64,000 bases of DNA from Blastococcus saxobsidens DD2 (GTDB taxonomy: Bacteria > Actinomycetota > Actinomycetes > Mycobacteriales > Geodermatophilaceae), in NCBI RefSeq assembly GCF_000284015.1, contig NC_016943.1, positions 3,265,541-3,329,540 on the forward strand, written 5' to 3'. The notes under the pieces were generated by a model. It was not told the DNA's origin. It was given only the letters and a program-made list of their open reading frames with translations, and did not search any database. Shown one piece after another: positions 41,298 through 49,552 of this stretch (position 1 is its first letter; every line of letters begins with the position of its first letter). A program made the translations under genes and the position numbers.

Positions 41298-42350
41298 TCA
41301 GGCACCGGGAATGGTGAGACCCTCCTCCTCGAAGTACCTGAGCGCGCCCGCGTGGATGTAGTCCGGGTCGAGGATGCCGTCGTCCAGGTATTGCTGGATT
41401 TTCTCGAGCCCGATGGACTCACCGGCCGGGTGGATCTGCCCGATGTCGTCGGCCCTCTCGGTGACGGCCTTGGTGATCGCGTAGATCGCGTCCTCCGGTA
41501 CCTCGGAGCTCGTGATCAGGTTGGCGAAGATGGCGTAGAATCGCTCATCCGTGTCCACCCCCGGGTAGGTCCCCGCCGGGATGGTGGCAAAGGCGGTCAG
41601 AGGGTTCTCCTCGTTCCAGGTGTCGACGACCTCGTCCGGAGTCTCGATGAACTTGATCCCGGCCGTCGCGGCGAGTTCCTCCACCGTTGCGTTCTTCGGA
41701 TAGCCGGTGAAGGTACCGACGTCGATGTCGCCGTCTCTCAGTGCCGCAGCCTGCTCCGCGTAAGTGAGGTAGACCCATTCGATCTCGGACTCCGACACCC
41801 CGCACGTCTCGTAGACGGCCGCGACCAGCTGCTGGGTGGTCTCCGAGGGAACCCCTACGGACTGGCCTGCGACGTCCGAGCAAGTGTTCAGCGGAGAGTC
41901 CTCCAGGACCACCTGGGACATGACGTTGTCGTACAACCCCATCACGAAGCGCACTTGGTCGTAAGGCTGGTCGAACTCACCGACCCCCTCGATGGCCCGG
42001 TACACCGCATCGGCCTGCATGATGCCGAGCACCGCCGCGCCGTCGGTGATCCGCTGGATCACGACGGAGATGTTCGGCGGGTTGCTCGGGTTCAGCCGGA
42101 TACCCGGGACTTCCTCGCTGATGACGCCGGCCATACCACCGCCGAGGGCGTCATAGACGCCGCCGCTGCTGCCGGTGAGAAAGGTGCCCGAGAGGTCCAC
42201 GTCCGGGTAGGCGGCCTCGCTGTCGCCGTTACCGCCGCCGCCGTCGGCACCGGCGTCGACGTCGCCGCCCTCGGCGCCGCACGCGGTCATGACACCGGCG
42301 GCGATCACCAATGCCGTGGAACGAATGGCCAGTGGCTTGAGTGTTCGCAT
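41298..42350 (-). CDS. TAXI family TRAP transporter solute-binding lipoprotein
   Basis: 350 residues starting at the ATG preceded by AAGGAA. The signal peptide MRTLKPLAIRSTALVIAAG leads to a lipobox VMTAC with the acylated cysteine at 24, so it is membrane-anchored on the outside. A Gly/Asp-rich linker (about 25-45) precedes the TAXI domain: LTGSSGGVYDALGGGMAGVISEE, ISVVIQRITDGAAVLGIMQADAVYRA, SVGVPSETTQQLVAAVYE, DVGTFTGYPKNATVEELAA. It captures an organic acid for the fused permease downstream. TAXI proteins often bind C4-C5 dicarboxylates or glutamate, but the ligand here is not determined. Confidence 0.92.
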   Translation of the reverse strand: MRTLKPLAIRSTALVIAAGVMTACGAEGGDVDAGADGGGGNGDSEAAYPDVDLSGTFLTGSSGGVYDALGGGMAGVISEEVPGIRLNPSNPPNISVVIQRITDGAAVLGIMQADAVYRAIEGVGEFDQPYDQVRFVMGLYDNVMSQVVLEDSPLNTCSDVAGQSVGVPSETTQQLVAAVYETCGVSESEIEWVYLTYAEQAAALRDGDIDVGTFTGYPKNATVEELAATAGIKFIETPDEVVDTWNEENPLTAFATIPAGTYPGVDTDERFYAIFANLITSSEVPEDAIYAITKAVTERADDIGQIHPAGESIGLEKIQQYLDDGILDPDYIHAGALRYFEEEGLTIPGA

Positions 42351-42656
42351 GACTTGGGAGTTCCTTTCCCTCGACGTCTGTCGGCCGGTGCTCACGCGAT
42401 GTGCACGGGAGCACCTTCCTGAGTAGGGGCTATCTGACTCGCCGGGCGGACCCTTGCGTGGCGACAGCACCTGACGTGGCTGCGCGGGGATGCGTCCCCG
42501 GAAAGCGGGGTTGTTGCACGTTCATCACCGTGGACGCCGGCGGCGTCCTCGGATTCCTGCGGCCTTCCGGGTTGGCTCATGGCCAGGGTGCACTTCCAGC
42601 CCCTTTGGTCTGGCGGTTGACGACTGTGGTGCCAAAAGCCTGATTGTGTCGCAGAT

Positions 42657-42699
42657 CCCCTCCGTGATCCAGGACACTATGGGCGGGATCGCGGAGGGG
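42657..42699. repeat. inverted repeat upstream of the TAXI-TRAP operon
   Basis: Arms at 42657-42670 (CCCCTCCGTGATCC) and 42686-42699 (GGATCGCGGAGGGG) complement over 14 bp with one T-G pair and enclose 15 bases. Read on the plus strand the RNA stem is continuous through the G-U pair. It may terminate or attenuate plus-strand transcription, or be an operator about 310 bp upstream of the TAXI start. Confidence 0.45.
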
Positions 42700-42826
42700 T
42701 CAAGGCCTGCACGTCTTCGTGGCCTACCCGTTGCATTCCGCCATATCGCGTCCCGCGCCGATGAATGCGCCATTCAATTGCGTTCTTTTCAGTTGTCCCA
42801 CGCCGGATGCCAGGAGGTGTATTCTC

Positions 42827-42967
42827 GTGTCAGTCCGCCTCCATCGGTCCCCGGAAGTCGTGGCCCCCCGGCTGCCGTTGCCGCCGGGCGGCACGGACCG
42901 CGCCGGGATTCCCACCACGCTGCTCGCCGGGGTCGGGCCAGGAGGTCGGTTATGGCCGCTCAGCTGA
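42827..42967 (+). CDS. possible small protein, 46 residues
   Basis: GTG start with an exact AGGAGGTG seven bases upstream, one of the best ribosome-binding sites in the window. The product starts VSVRLHRSPEVVAPRLPLPPGG, is proline- and arginine-rich, and has no recognised family. A second start (ATG at 42952), again behind AGGAGG, overlaps its end in another frame. It could be a leader peptide, a real small protein or a gene start separated from its body by rearrangement. Confidence 0.3.
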   Translation: MSVRLHRSPEVVAPRLPLPPGGTDRAGIPTTLLAGVGPGGRLWPLS

Positions 42968-43113
42968 GGATCACTGCCGGCGACACGTGCGGGGCCCTGC
43001 GCTGCGAGGTCGCCTTCGCTCAACGCTGCGGCATCGTCATCTCCGTCGACCGGCTGCGGACGTACGACCCGGCTCCCGACTCAACCGCGGCGGCAACCGG
43101 CACGCTGCCTCGC

Positions 43114-43152
43114 GGCCACATGGCCACATGGCCACATGGCCACATGGCCACA
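43114..43152. repeat. GGCCACAT tandem repeat (8 bp unit)
   Basis: Four full copies of GGCCACAT plus seven bases of a fifth, all identical. Because the unit is not a multiple of three, a copy-number change would shift any frame across it. It lies 400 bp left of the first insertion sequence. Slipped-strand expansion is the simple explanation. Confidence 0.9.
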
Positions 43153-43547
43153 ACATGCATCGTGACCTGGCAACGAGAAGTCGGACGCCGAGGATGCCGG
43201 AGGATCACCAGAGCCGGCATGGCACAGGTGTGGTGTAGAACGTCTCGATGCGTCCATCTGCCGATGCCGCTATCCGGGCCTTGGCCGTCCGATTTCTCCG
43301 CCATGCCCTCCCCACGTCGACCGGCGTCCCGGCTGACAACCACGAGCGGGTCGGGCCTCGCCGACCATGCAGCCACGTCGCCGCATCCGTCGGGGCCGAC
43401 GGCCTCATGCGGCGGAGCCGGTCAGCGGGTCCTCGAGCAGGCCGGCGCCGACAGCCATGGCGGACGGAAAGCTGTGTGCATGGTCTCCCGGCCGTCGAGC
43501 TTGGTGCATCGTGCCCCCTCCCCCCGCACGCCAGCAAGGGGTCGCGT

Positions 43548-44869
43548 TGACTCACCAAACATGCGCGCGTGGGGGTGGTCGTTGACTCACCGGTGAATGC
43601 GCGCGTAGAGCCCTGGTGATGGAACTGACGATGGGCCAGCGCCAGGCAGTGACCAAGGCCATCGCGACCCGGTATCGGCGGGCGAGCAGGGCGGAGAAGG
43701 GCGCGATCCTCGACGAGCTGTGCGCGACCACGGGCTGGCACCGCAACCACGCGCGCAAGGCGCTGGCCTCGGCGCTGAAGCCGAAGGTGGTGCGTGCACG
43801 TCAGCCGCGGGCCCCGAGGTACGGGGTCGACGTCGTGCTGGTGCTGCGGTTCTGCTGGGCGGTGCTGGACGCGCCGACGGGCAAGCGGCTCGCCCCGGTG
43901 ATGGGTGAGCTGGTGCCCACCCTGCGGCGCTTCGGGGAGCTCGACGTCAGCGACGAGCTGGCCGCCGCGCTGATGGTGATGTCGCCGGCCACGATGGACC
44001 GGCGCCTCGCGGAGTACCGGGCCGCGCTGGACCTGCGGGGACGCAGCCACACCAAGCCCGGGTCACTGCTGAAGGACTCGATCCCGATCCGCACGTGGGC
44101 GCAGTGGGACGACGCCGTACCGGGGTTCGTGGAGATCGACTTGGTCGGCCACGAGGGCGGCAACGCTGTCGGGGACCACGCCTACACGCTCACGGTGACC
44201 GATATCGCCACCGGTTGAACGGAGAACCGGTCGGTGCCCAACAAGGTGCGCAAGTGGGTGATCGCGGTGCTGGAGGAGATCGCAAAGATCATGCCCTTCC
44301 CGCTGCTGGGGGTGGACTCCGACAACGGCTCGGAGTTCATCAACCATCACCTGCTCGCCTGGTGCGAGCAGCGCACGTTCACCTTCGCCCGGTCCCGTCC
44401 GGGCAACTCCAACGACGGCGCGCACGTGGAGCAGAAGAACTGGGCGGTGGTGCGCACCGTGGTCGGCTACCACCGCTACGACACCCCCGCCGAGCTGCGG
44501 CTGCTGAACAAGATCTGGGTGCTGCAGTCGCAGATGACCAACTACTTCCTGGCCCAGCAGAAACTGGTGTCCAAGGTCCGCGACGGCGCGAAGGTCACCA
44601 AGCGCTACGACCGGCCGACCACGCCGCACCGCCGGGCCGAGCGCCACGACGCGGTCACCGCCGAGGACAAGACGATCATGAAAGACGCCCTCATCGGGCT
44701 GAACCCCGCAGCGATCCAGCGGCAGATCCAGGCCCTCACCGCCGAGCTGCTCACCCTGACCACCAGCAAGGCGCGCGCCGCGGCCAAGCCCCCGGTGCAG
44801 GCCATCACCACGCGCGCATCCGCTCCTGAGCCAACGAAGGCCGCTACGCGCGCATCTTGACATGAGTCA
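43548..44869 (+). mobile_element. insertion sequence with duplicated terminal repeats (rve-type, IS1202/ISNCY-like)
   Basis: Left end: TGACTCA-N6-ATGCGCGCGT at 43548-43570 and TGACTCA-N7-ATGCGCGCGTAG at 43583-43608. Right end: the complementary pattern at 44844-44869 (CTACGCGCGCAT-N7-TGAGTCA) and an inner copy at 44810-44833. So each end has two similarly spaced copies, 34-35 bp apart. The element encodes one rve-type DDE transposase, now interrupted by a stop codon. No target duplication is visible at either candidate boundary. Family assignment is tentative; the ends and gene are clear. Confidence 0.75.
43619..44860 (+). pseudogene. rve-type transposase, interrupted by one in-frame TGA
   Basis: Reads 413 codons in a single frame except for TGA at 44216-44218. 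Before it: helix-turn-helix region (DELCATTGWHRNHARKALASAL) and the first catalytic Asp (FVEIDLVGHEGG). After it: TENRSVPNKV, the second Asp (GVDSDNGSEFINHHL) and the Glu (NDGAHVEQKNWAVV). Context DIATG-stop-TENRS implies a tryptophan codon TGG changed to TGA, a single substitution with no frameshift. All three catalytic residues remain, so readthrough or reversion would restore the enzyme. The last codons overlap the inner and outer right-end repeats. Confidence 0.85.
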
Positions 44870-45006
44870 CCACGGGGGTCTTGCCCGGTCAGGCCGAGGG
44901 GAACAGCGGGGGCGACGCTCCCCCGCACATCAGGAGGACCTTCGTCGATGTCCAGAGAGGCGCATGCCAGCTGTCCCGCCGGTCGAGCGGTTGCGCGGCC
45001 CGGTTC

Positions 45007-46191
45007 TCAACACACGCCGGTGTCACGCATGGTTGCGATGTCCTGCGGTTCGTAGCCCAGCCACGCGAGAATCGAGTCGGTGTGCTCCCCCACGGTCGGG
45101 ATCGGACCCATGGGAGCCTCTCCCGCGGGCAGGTCCACCGGCGGCCGCAGTGCCCGCTTCTTGCCCGCCGGCGTCTCAACATCACGCCACCGGTCCCGAG
45201 CCGCCAGTTGAGGATGCTGGGCGAGGTCGGCCATGTCGTTCACCATGCCGAAGGCGATATTTGCCTTGTCCAGCCGCTCGGTGACCTCCTCGACGCTGAG
45301 CTGCGAGAGCGCCGCCTCCATCACCTCGTCGACGAAGTCACGGTTCTTCGAGCGCTCGATGTTGCGGGCCACCCTGGGATCGTGGGCCAGATCAGGACGG
45401 CCCAGGACGTCCGTGCACAACCGCACCCACTCTCGGTCGTTCTGGATCCCGATGTTGAGCTCTCGACCTCCACGGCACCGGAAGCGCCCATAGGGGTACA
45501 GCGAGGGATGCGAGTCGGCGCTCCGCGGCGGCAACACCCCTCCGTGCAGGGCCTGGTACAGAGCGGGGGAGATCCACTCCGACAGAGCATCCAGGAGGGT
45601 GGTCTCCAGATTCGCACCCCGCCCGGTGCGGGTCCGTCCGAGGAGCCCCGAGAGCACGCTGGCGAACGCATACATCCCACCGGAGATGTCCGCGATCGAC
45701 AGGCCGATGCGCACGCCCTGCTCCGGTGTCCCCGTAGTCGATGACGTGCCGACCTCACCCTGGACGAGCAGGTCGTAGGCCCGCTTGTTGTCGTACGGGC
45801 CGCCGTGCCCGTAGCCCGACAGCCCGCAGGACACCAGCCGTGGGTAGGTTGACGTGAGGGTCTCGCGGTCAAAACCCAGCCGGTCCACCGCACCTGGGGC
45901 CAAGTTGTGCACGAACACATCGGCTCTCTCGAGCAGTCGTGCGAGCACTTCCCGTCCACGGGGCGACTTGACGTCCAGGGTGAGGCTCTCCTTACCGCGG
46001 TTTAGCCAGAAGAAAAAGGTGCTGGTCCCATCGACGGCGTCGTCGTAGCCGCGCGCGAAATCCCCGACGCCAGGACGCTCGATCTTGATCACTCGAGCGC
46101 CGAGGTCACCGAGTTGTCGGGTGGCGAACGGGGCGGCGACAGCCTGCTCGAGGGCGACGACGACGGTGCCGGCCAGTGGCAGATCCTCCAC
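45007..46191 (-). CDS. CaiB/BaiF family (family III) CoA-transferase
   Basis: 394 residues from a GTG with GGAGG five bases upstream; a TTG eleven codons earlier is the alternative. PLAGTVVVALEQAVAAPFATRQLGDLGARVIKIERPGVGDFAR is the family N-terminus, followed by FFFWLNRGKESLTLDVKSPRGRE, GYGHGGPY and IADISGGMYAFASVLSGLLGR, where the Asp of IADISGG matches the catalytic aspartate that forms the acyl anhydride. Such enzymes swap CoA between acids (formyl-, succinyl-, carnitinyl-CoA types). It lies between two insertion sequences but its codon use matches the island, so it probably belongs to the pathway. Confidence 0.9.
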   Translation of the reverse strand: MEDLPLAGTVVVALEQAVAAPFATRQLGDLGARVIKIERPGVGDFARGYDDAVDGTSTFFFWLNRGKESLTLDVKSPRGREVLARLLERADVFVHNLAPGAVDRLGFDRETLTSTYPRLVSCGLSGYGHGGPYDNKRAYDLLVQGEVGTSSTTGTPEQGVRIGLSIADISGGMYAFASVLSGLLGRTRTGRGANLETTLLDALSEWISPALYQALHGGVLPPRSADSHPSLYPYGRFRCRGGRELNIGIQNDREWVRLCTDVLGRPDLAHDPRVARNIERSKNRDFVDEVMEAALSQLSVEEVTERLDKANIAFGMVNDMADLAQHPQLAARDRWRDVETPAGKKRALRPPVDLPAGEAPMGPIPTVGEHTDSILAWLGYEPQDIATMRDTGVC

Positions 46192-46368
46192 AGGAACCTC
46201 CGCAGCTCTGTGATGTCGAGACAACGATCGACTTCGTCCTGGCGCTCCTCAAACAAGCGGATCGGGCACAAGATTGATCATCGAGCGTGTGGCCATGTTA
46301 CTGGCCGCCCCAAGACGCAGTGGTAGGCGCGCCTTTCATGGCTTTAGCCGGAGGGGTGATCGAGACTA

Positions 46369-47616
46369 GTAGCGCGTCGCCGCTTATCGGCGGTTTGATG
46401 CTCGTGGCGGGACATCTTCCCCTTCCGCCCGCCAGAAGCGAGTCGATGATGTCGAGGACGAAGATGCGGCCGGTGGTGTTGAGTCCGGCGGAGCGCACGG
46501 AGCTGACCAGGCTGGTTCGGACCGGATCGCATCCGGCCCAGCAGGTGCGGCGGGCCCGGATCCTGCTGGAGTTGGACGAGAACGATCCCGACCGCGACGG
46601 GCCGGTACCGCTCCAGCAGGTGGTCGCCGAGCGTGTCGGGGTGCATGTCGACACGGTGATGAAGACGTCGAGGGTCTACGCCGAGCGTGGCGGTGACGTG
46701 CAGGCGACGATCACCCGCAAGAAGCGGGCCACCCCGCCGGTGGAGCCGATCGTGACCGGCGAGGTCGAGGCCCGGCTGGTCAAGCTGGCCTGCTCGGCCC
46801 CGCCGGAAGGGTATGCCCGCTGGTCGTTGCGGCTGCTGGAGAAGCACGTCGCGTTGGTCGACGACATCCCGAGTCTGGATCACTCGACCATCGGCCGGGT
46901 CTTAAAAAAACGAAACTGCGTCCTCATCTGAAGCAGTGCTGGACCATCCCGCCGCACGCGAACGCCGAGTTCGCGGCGCGGATGGAGGACGTGCTGGCCG
47001 TCTACGCCCGCCCACACGACCCGGCGCGCCCGGTGGTGTGCATGGACGAAAAGCCCTACCAGCTGCTCGGCCACGCGCGCGACCCGATCCCGGCCACGCC
47101 GGGCCACGACCGCAAGGAAGACAGCGAGTACGTCCGCAACGGCACCTGTTCCATCTTCCTGTGGGTCGAACCGCTGCGCGGCTGGCGCCGCTGCGACGCC
47201 CAACCGCGGCGCACCAAGCTCGACTGGGCGCGCCAGGTCGACCAGCTGCTCACCGTCGACTACCCCGACGCGGAGAAGGTGGTGCTGGTAATGGACAACC
47301 TCAACACGCACGCCATCGGCTCGCTGTACGAGGCGTTCCCGCCCGAGAAGGCGTTCGCGTTGGCGCAGCGACTGGAGATCCACTACACCCCCAAGCACGG
47401 CTCCTGGTTGAACATCGCCGAGATCGAACTGTCCGCCCTGACCGGTCAATGCCTGGCCCGGCGTATCGACGATCTCGGCGTACTCAACACCGAGCTCGCC
47501 GCCTGGCAGTCGGCCACCAACGCCGACCAGCGCCAAGTGACCTGGCACTTCACCACCGCAGACGCCCGGGTGAAACTGCGACACCTATACCCGGACAGTT
47601 GAAAGCGACGGCCTAC
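46369..47616 (+). mobile_element. IS630-family insertion sequence
   Basis: Bounded by imperfect inverted repeats GTAGCGCGTCGC (46369-46380) and its partner GCGACGGCCTAC (47605-47616), 10 of 12 matching, with TA on both sides (46367-46368 and 47617-47618), the TA duplication expected for IS630. Removing the element restores CTAG, the preferred target. That CTAG is the left target duplication of the neighbouring IS1380-family element, so this one arrived afterwards. Confidence 0.82.
46446..47602 (+). CDS. IS630-family transposase (two frames joined by -1 slippage)
   Basis: First frame 46446-46931: winged HTH region ([41 protein letters not shown]). At 46904-46910 there is a run of seven A in TTA AAA AAA; a -1 slip there leads to the second frame ([21 protein letters not shown], then [13 protein letters not shown]). 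The second frame has the DDE residues: [19 protein letters not shown] and [16 protein letters not shown]. Such slippage on A-runs is how many IS630 members make the fusion. No lesion is visible apart from the shift, so it may be active. Confidence 0.85.
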
Positions 47617-47619
47617 TAG

Positions 47620-49316
47620 CCCGGATCTTTCGTCCGCCCGTCGGTGATCGCCGGGAGGCGACTCGGTGGGTCGCTGAGGCGTGATTCTGACGTTGGGGTG
47701 TGACGCTTCGGCCGAGGTCGCTCGGGTGGGCGCCGGTTCCACGGTCCGGGGTGGTGCAGGTCGTCGGGACGAAGACGCGTGGGTCAGCCGGGAGCGGCTA
47801 CCGGTCCGCCGAGGAGGTCGCGTAGCCGGATAACGGCGTCGTGGACGACGGCGGCCCAGGGGTGGTGTTCGGCCAGGTGCAGTAGCCGGCGCCGTCCGGT
47901 GCGGGCCAGGGTGGCCGGGACGGTGAACAGCCTGGTGCGCAGCCGTTTTGGCTCCCAGCGTCGGGCGGGGTGGTCGACGAGGGCGAGCATCTGCATCCAG
48001 GCGGTGAGCTCACAGGCCAGCGCGACGATGGCGCACCAGATCTGGTTCTGGTCGAAGTCGTGCAGCGGCAGGTTGGTCAGCCCGGTGTCCTTGGCGCAGC
48101 GGATGCGGTCCTCGGCGCGGGCCCTGCGGCGGTGCCGCAGCTCGAGTGCGGGCAGCTGCCCGCGGGTGCTGTTGGTGGCGAACGCGGTGACCCGCAGCCC
48201 GTCGGCGTCGGTGATCCGCAGCTGCGCGCCCGGGTGCGGGCGCTCTTTGCGGGCGATCACCCTCATCCCCGGCGGCCAGCCTGTGAGGTCCAGCAGGCCG
48301 GTGAGTTCGGCGACCCAGGCACCCTCGCGGATGGCGTCGTTCGCGTCGTAGGCCGACGTCCACACCTGCTCGGGGAGCAGCTTGAGCAGCTCGGCGGTGT
48401 TCGCCGGCAGCCCGAAGCCGATCGAGTAGGACAACCGCTGCCCGTGCAGCCAGGTCAGGAACTTGTGGCTCGCTCCGGCCCCGTCGGTGCGGATCAGCAC
48501 CTTCCGGCCGGGTCGGGTGCCGGGCCGGTGCCCGGGCAGCTGCGCCAGTGCCTGGCGGGCCACGGTGATGTGGTCGGCGGCGGTGTTGGAGCCGGCGTTG
48601 CCGGCCCGCAGCAGCACCGATAGGGGTTCCCCGCTGCCCTCGTGGCCGTGGTCGACGAACGAGCACAGCGGGTGGTGGCCGAACCCGCGCTTGAACGTCG
48701 GTGCGGCCTGCTCCTTCTCCGAGTGCGAGGTGACCAGGGTGGCGTCGATGTCGATGATCAGCGGCGCGGAGGCGTCGGCGGCGTGGCCGGGGGCGTGCTC
48801 CCCGGCCAGCCCCCACACCGCAGCCCGCGCAGCAGCGCGGGCGATGTTGATCGCCTTCAGCGCCGCGGGTGCATCGGTGGCCAAAGCGTCGATGCACCGG
48901 GAGACCGTCGGATCAGAGGCCACCGGGCCGTAGACCCGAGGTTCGGCGCGCAGCAGCGCGATGTCGGCCAGGCAGTCCCCGCCCAACGCAAGGGTGACTG
49001 CGAGGTCGAGGATGACCTTGCCGGGGTCGTGGATCGCCAGCGGCTTGCGCCACGGAGACAGCGCCGCCGCCATCGCCGAGTCCAGGCCGCTGGCCCGGAC
49101 GGTCTCGGTCAGCAGGACGCCACCGGCCTGACCGACCGCTGGTACGTCGGCCGTGTCGACCGTGAGGCGGGGATAGAAACGGCTACGCTTGTTCACCTGG
49201 AAGGTGCTCCTTGAACGGCTCGGACAGGTCCCTCGACAAGACCCATCCTTGCTGGTCAGGAGCACTTTTCAGTTGTTCAACACCCGCTCAGGCAGCCACC
49301 CCGTGAAAGCCCCGGG
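47620..49316 (-). mobile_element. IS1380-family insertion sequence
   Basis: 1,697 bp with inverted ends CCCGGATCTTTC (47620-47631) and GAAAGCCCCGGG (49305-49316), two mismatches, and a 4 bp direct repeat CTAG on each side (47616-47619 and 49317-49320). The size, single long transposase and 4 bp duplication fit IS1380. Its left CTAG has since been invaded by the IS630-family element. Right of the element begins high-GC backbone sequence, so it marks the island's edge. Confidence 0.8.
47784..49196 (-). CDS. IS1380-family transposase
   Basis: 470 residues from a GTG (VNKRSRFYPRLTVDT...), the usual N-terminus of actinobacterial members. DDE_1-type core: VILDLAVTLALGGDCLADIALLR, PLIIDIDATLVTSHSEKEQAA (first Asp pair), KVLIRTDGAGASHKFLTWL (second Asp), and LHDFDQNQIWCAIVALACELTAW near the C-terminus (Glu region). 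Full length and uninterrupted, so likely functional. It is carried inside inverted ends on both sides. Confidence 0.9.
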   Translation of the reverse strand: MNKRSRFYPRLTVDTADVPAVGQAGGVLLTETVRASGLDSAMAAALSPWRKPLAIHDPGKVILDLAVTLALGGDCLADIALLRAEPRVYGPVASDPTVSRCIDALATDAPAALKAINIARAAARAAVWGLAGEHAPGHAADASAPLIIDIDATLVTSHSEKEQAAPTFKRGFGHHPLCSFVDHGHEGSGEPLSVLLRAGNAGSNTAADHITVARQALAQLPGHRPGTRPGRKVLIRTDGAGASHKFLTWLHGQRLSYSIGFGLPANTAELLKLLPEQVWTSAYDANDAIREGAWVAELTGLLDLTGWPPGMRVIARKERPHPGAQLRITDADGLRVTAFATNSTRGQLPALELRHRRRARAEDRIRCAKDTGLTNLPLHDFDQNQIWCAIVALACELTAWMQMLALVDHPARRWEPKRLRTRLFTVPATLARTGRRRLLHLAEHHPWAAVVHDAVIRLRDLLGGPVAAPG

Positions 49317-49419
49317 CTAGGAGCCCCCCACCGGGGAAGAGATGGCGCGCTCGTCGTAGCGGGGCAATCCCGCGCCGGTCTTCCCGGGGCCGTGTGAAGG
49401 CTCGGTCGACGAGGCGGCG

Positions 49420-49492
49420 ATCGTCCGGTCACGACCGCGACCTGCTCAGCGAGACCTCCCATCTCGACGGGCACGTCGAGCACCGCGGTCAT
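49420..49492 (-). other. possible truncated gene start beside IS1380
   Basis: ATG at 49492 begins MTAVLDVPVEMGGLAEQVAVVTG, whose end resembles the first strand and glycine turn of an SDR. The frame then loses sense (RSPPRRPSLH) and runs into IS1380. This may be the 5' stub of a gene broken at this site. The remaining 232 bp between the element and the next gene hold nothing else recognisable. Confidence 0.3.
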
Positions 49493-49552
49493 GAGTAGGG
49501 CTCGTAGGCGGGAGCAACCACGCCGACCGCCACGAACGTCCCTGGCCGACCT

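Larger units (their letters stand above)
42351..43547. other. 1.2 kb gene-poor region
   Basis: Between the TAXI gene start and the first insertion sequence no established gene is seen. It holds: a 14 bp imperfect inverted repeat at 42657-42699; two consecutive strong AGGAGG sites (42812-42819 and near 42940) each followed by a start codon; and a GGCCACAT tandem repeat at 43114-43152. The TAXI-TRAP promoter must be at its left end. The right part may be debris from past insertions. Confidence 0.45.

Noticed and set aside
43114..43152. CRISPR or regulatory iteron array
   Set aside because: Unit is 8 bp with no spacers and no Cas or Rep gene nearby; a simple tandem repeat explains it.
42490..43596. 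368-codon plus-strand open frame
   Set aside because: No family motif, crosses the tandem repeat and the insertion-sequence end; only the two short starts with strong ribosome sites were kept as possibilities.
44870..44920. Target-site duplication of the first insertion sequence
   Set aside because: Compared flanks at both candidate left boundaries with the right flank; no convincing direct repeat beyond a short CCCCCGCAC similarity that is not adjacent to the ends.
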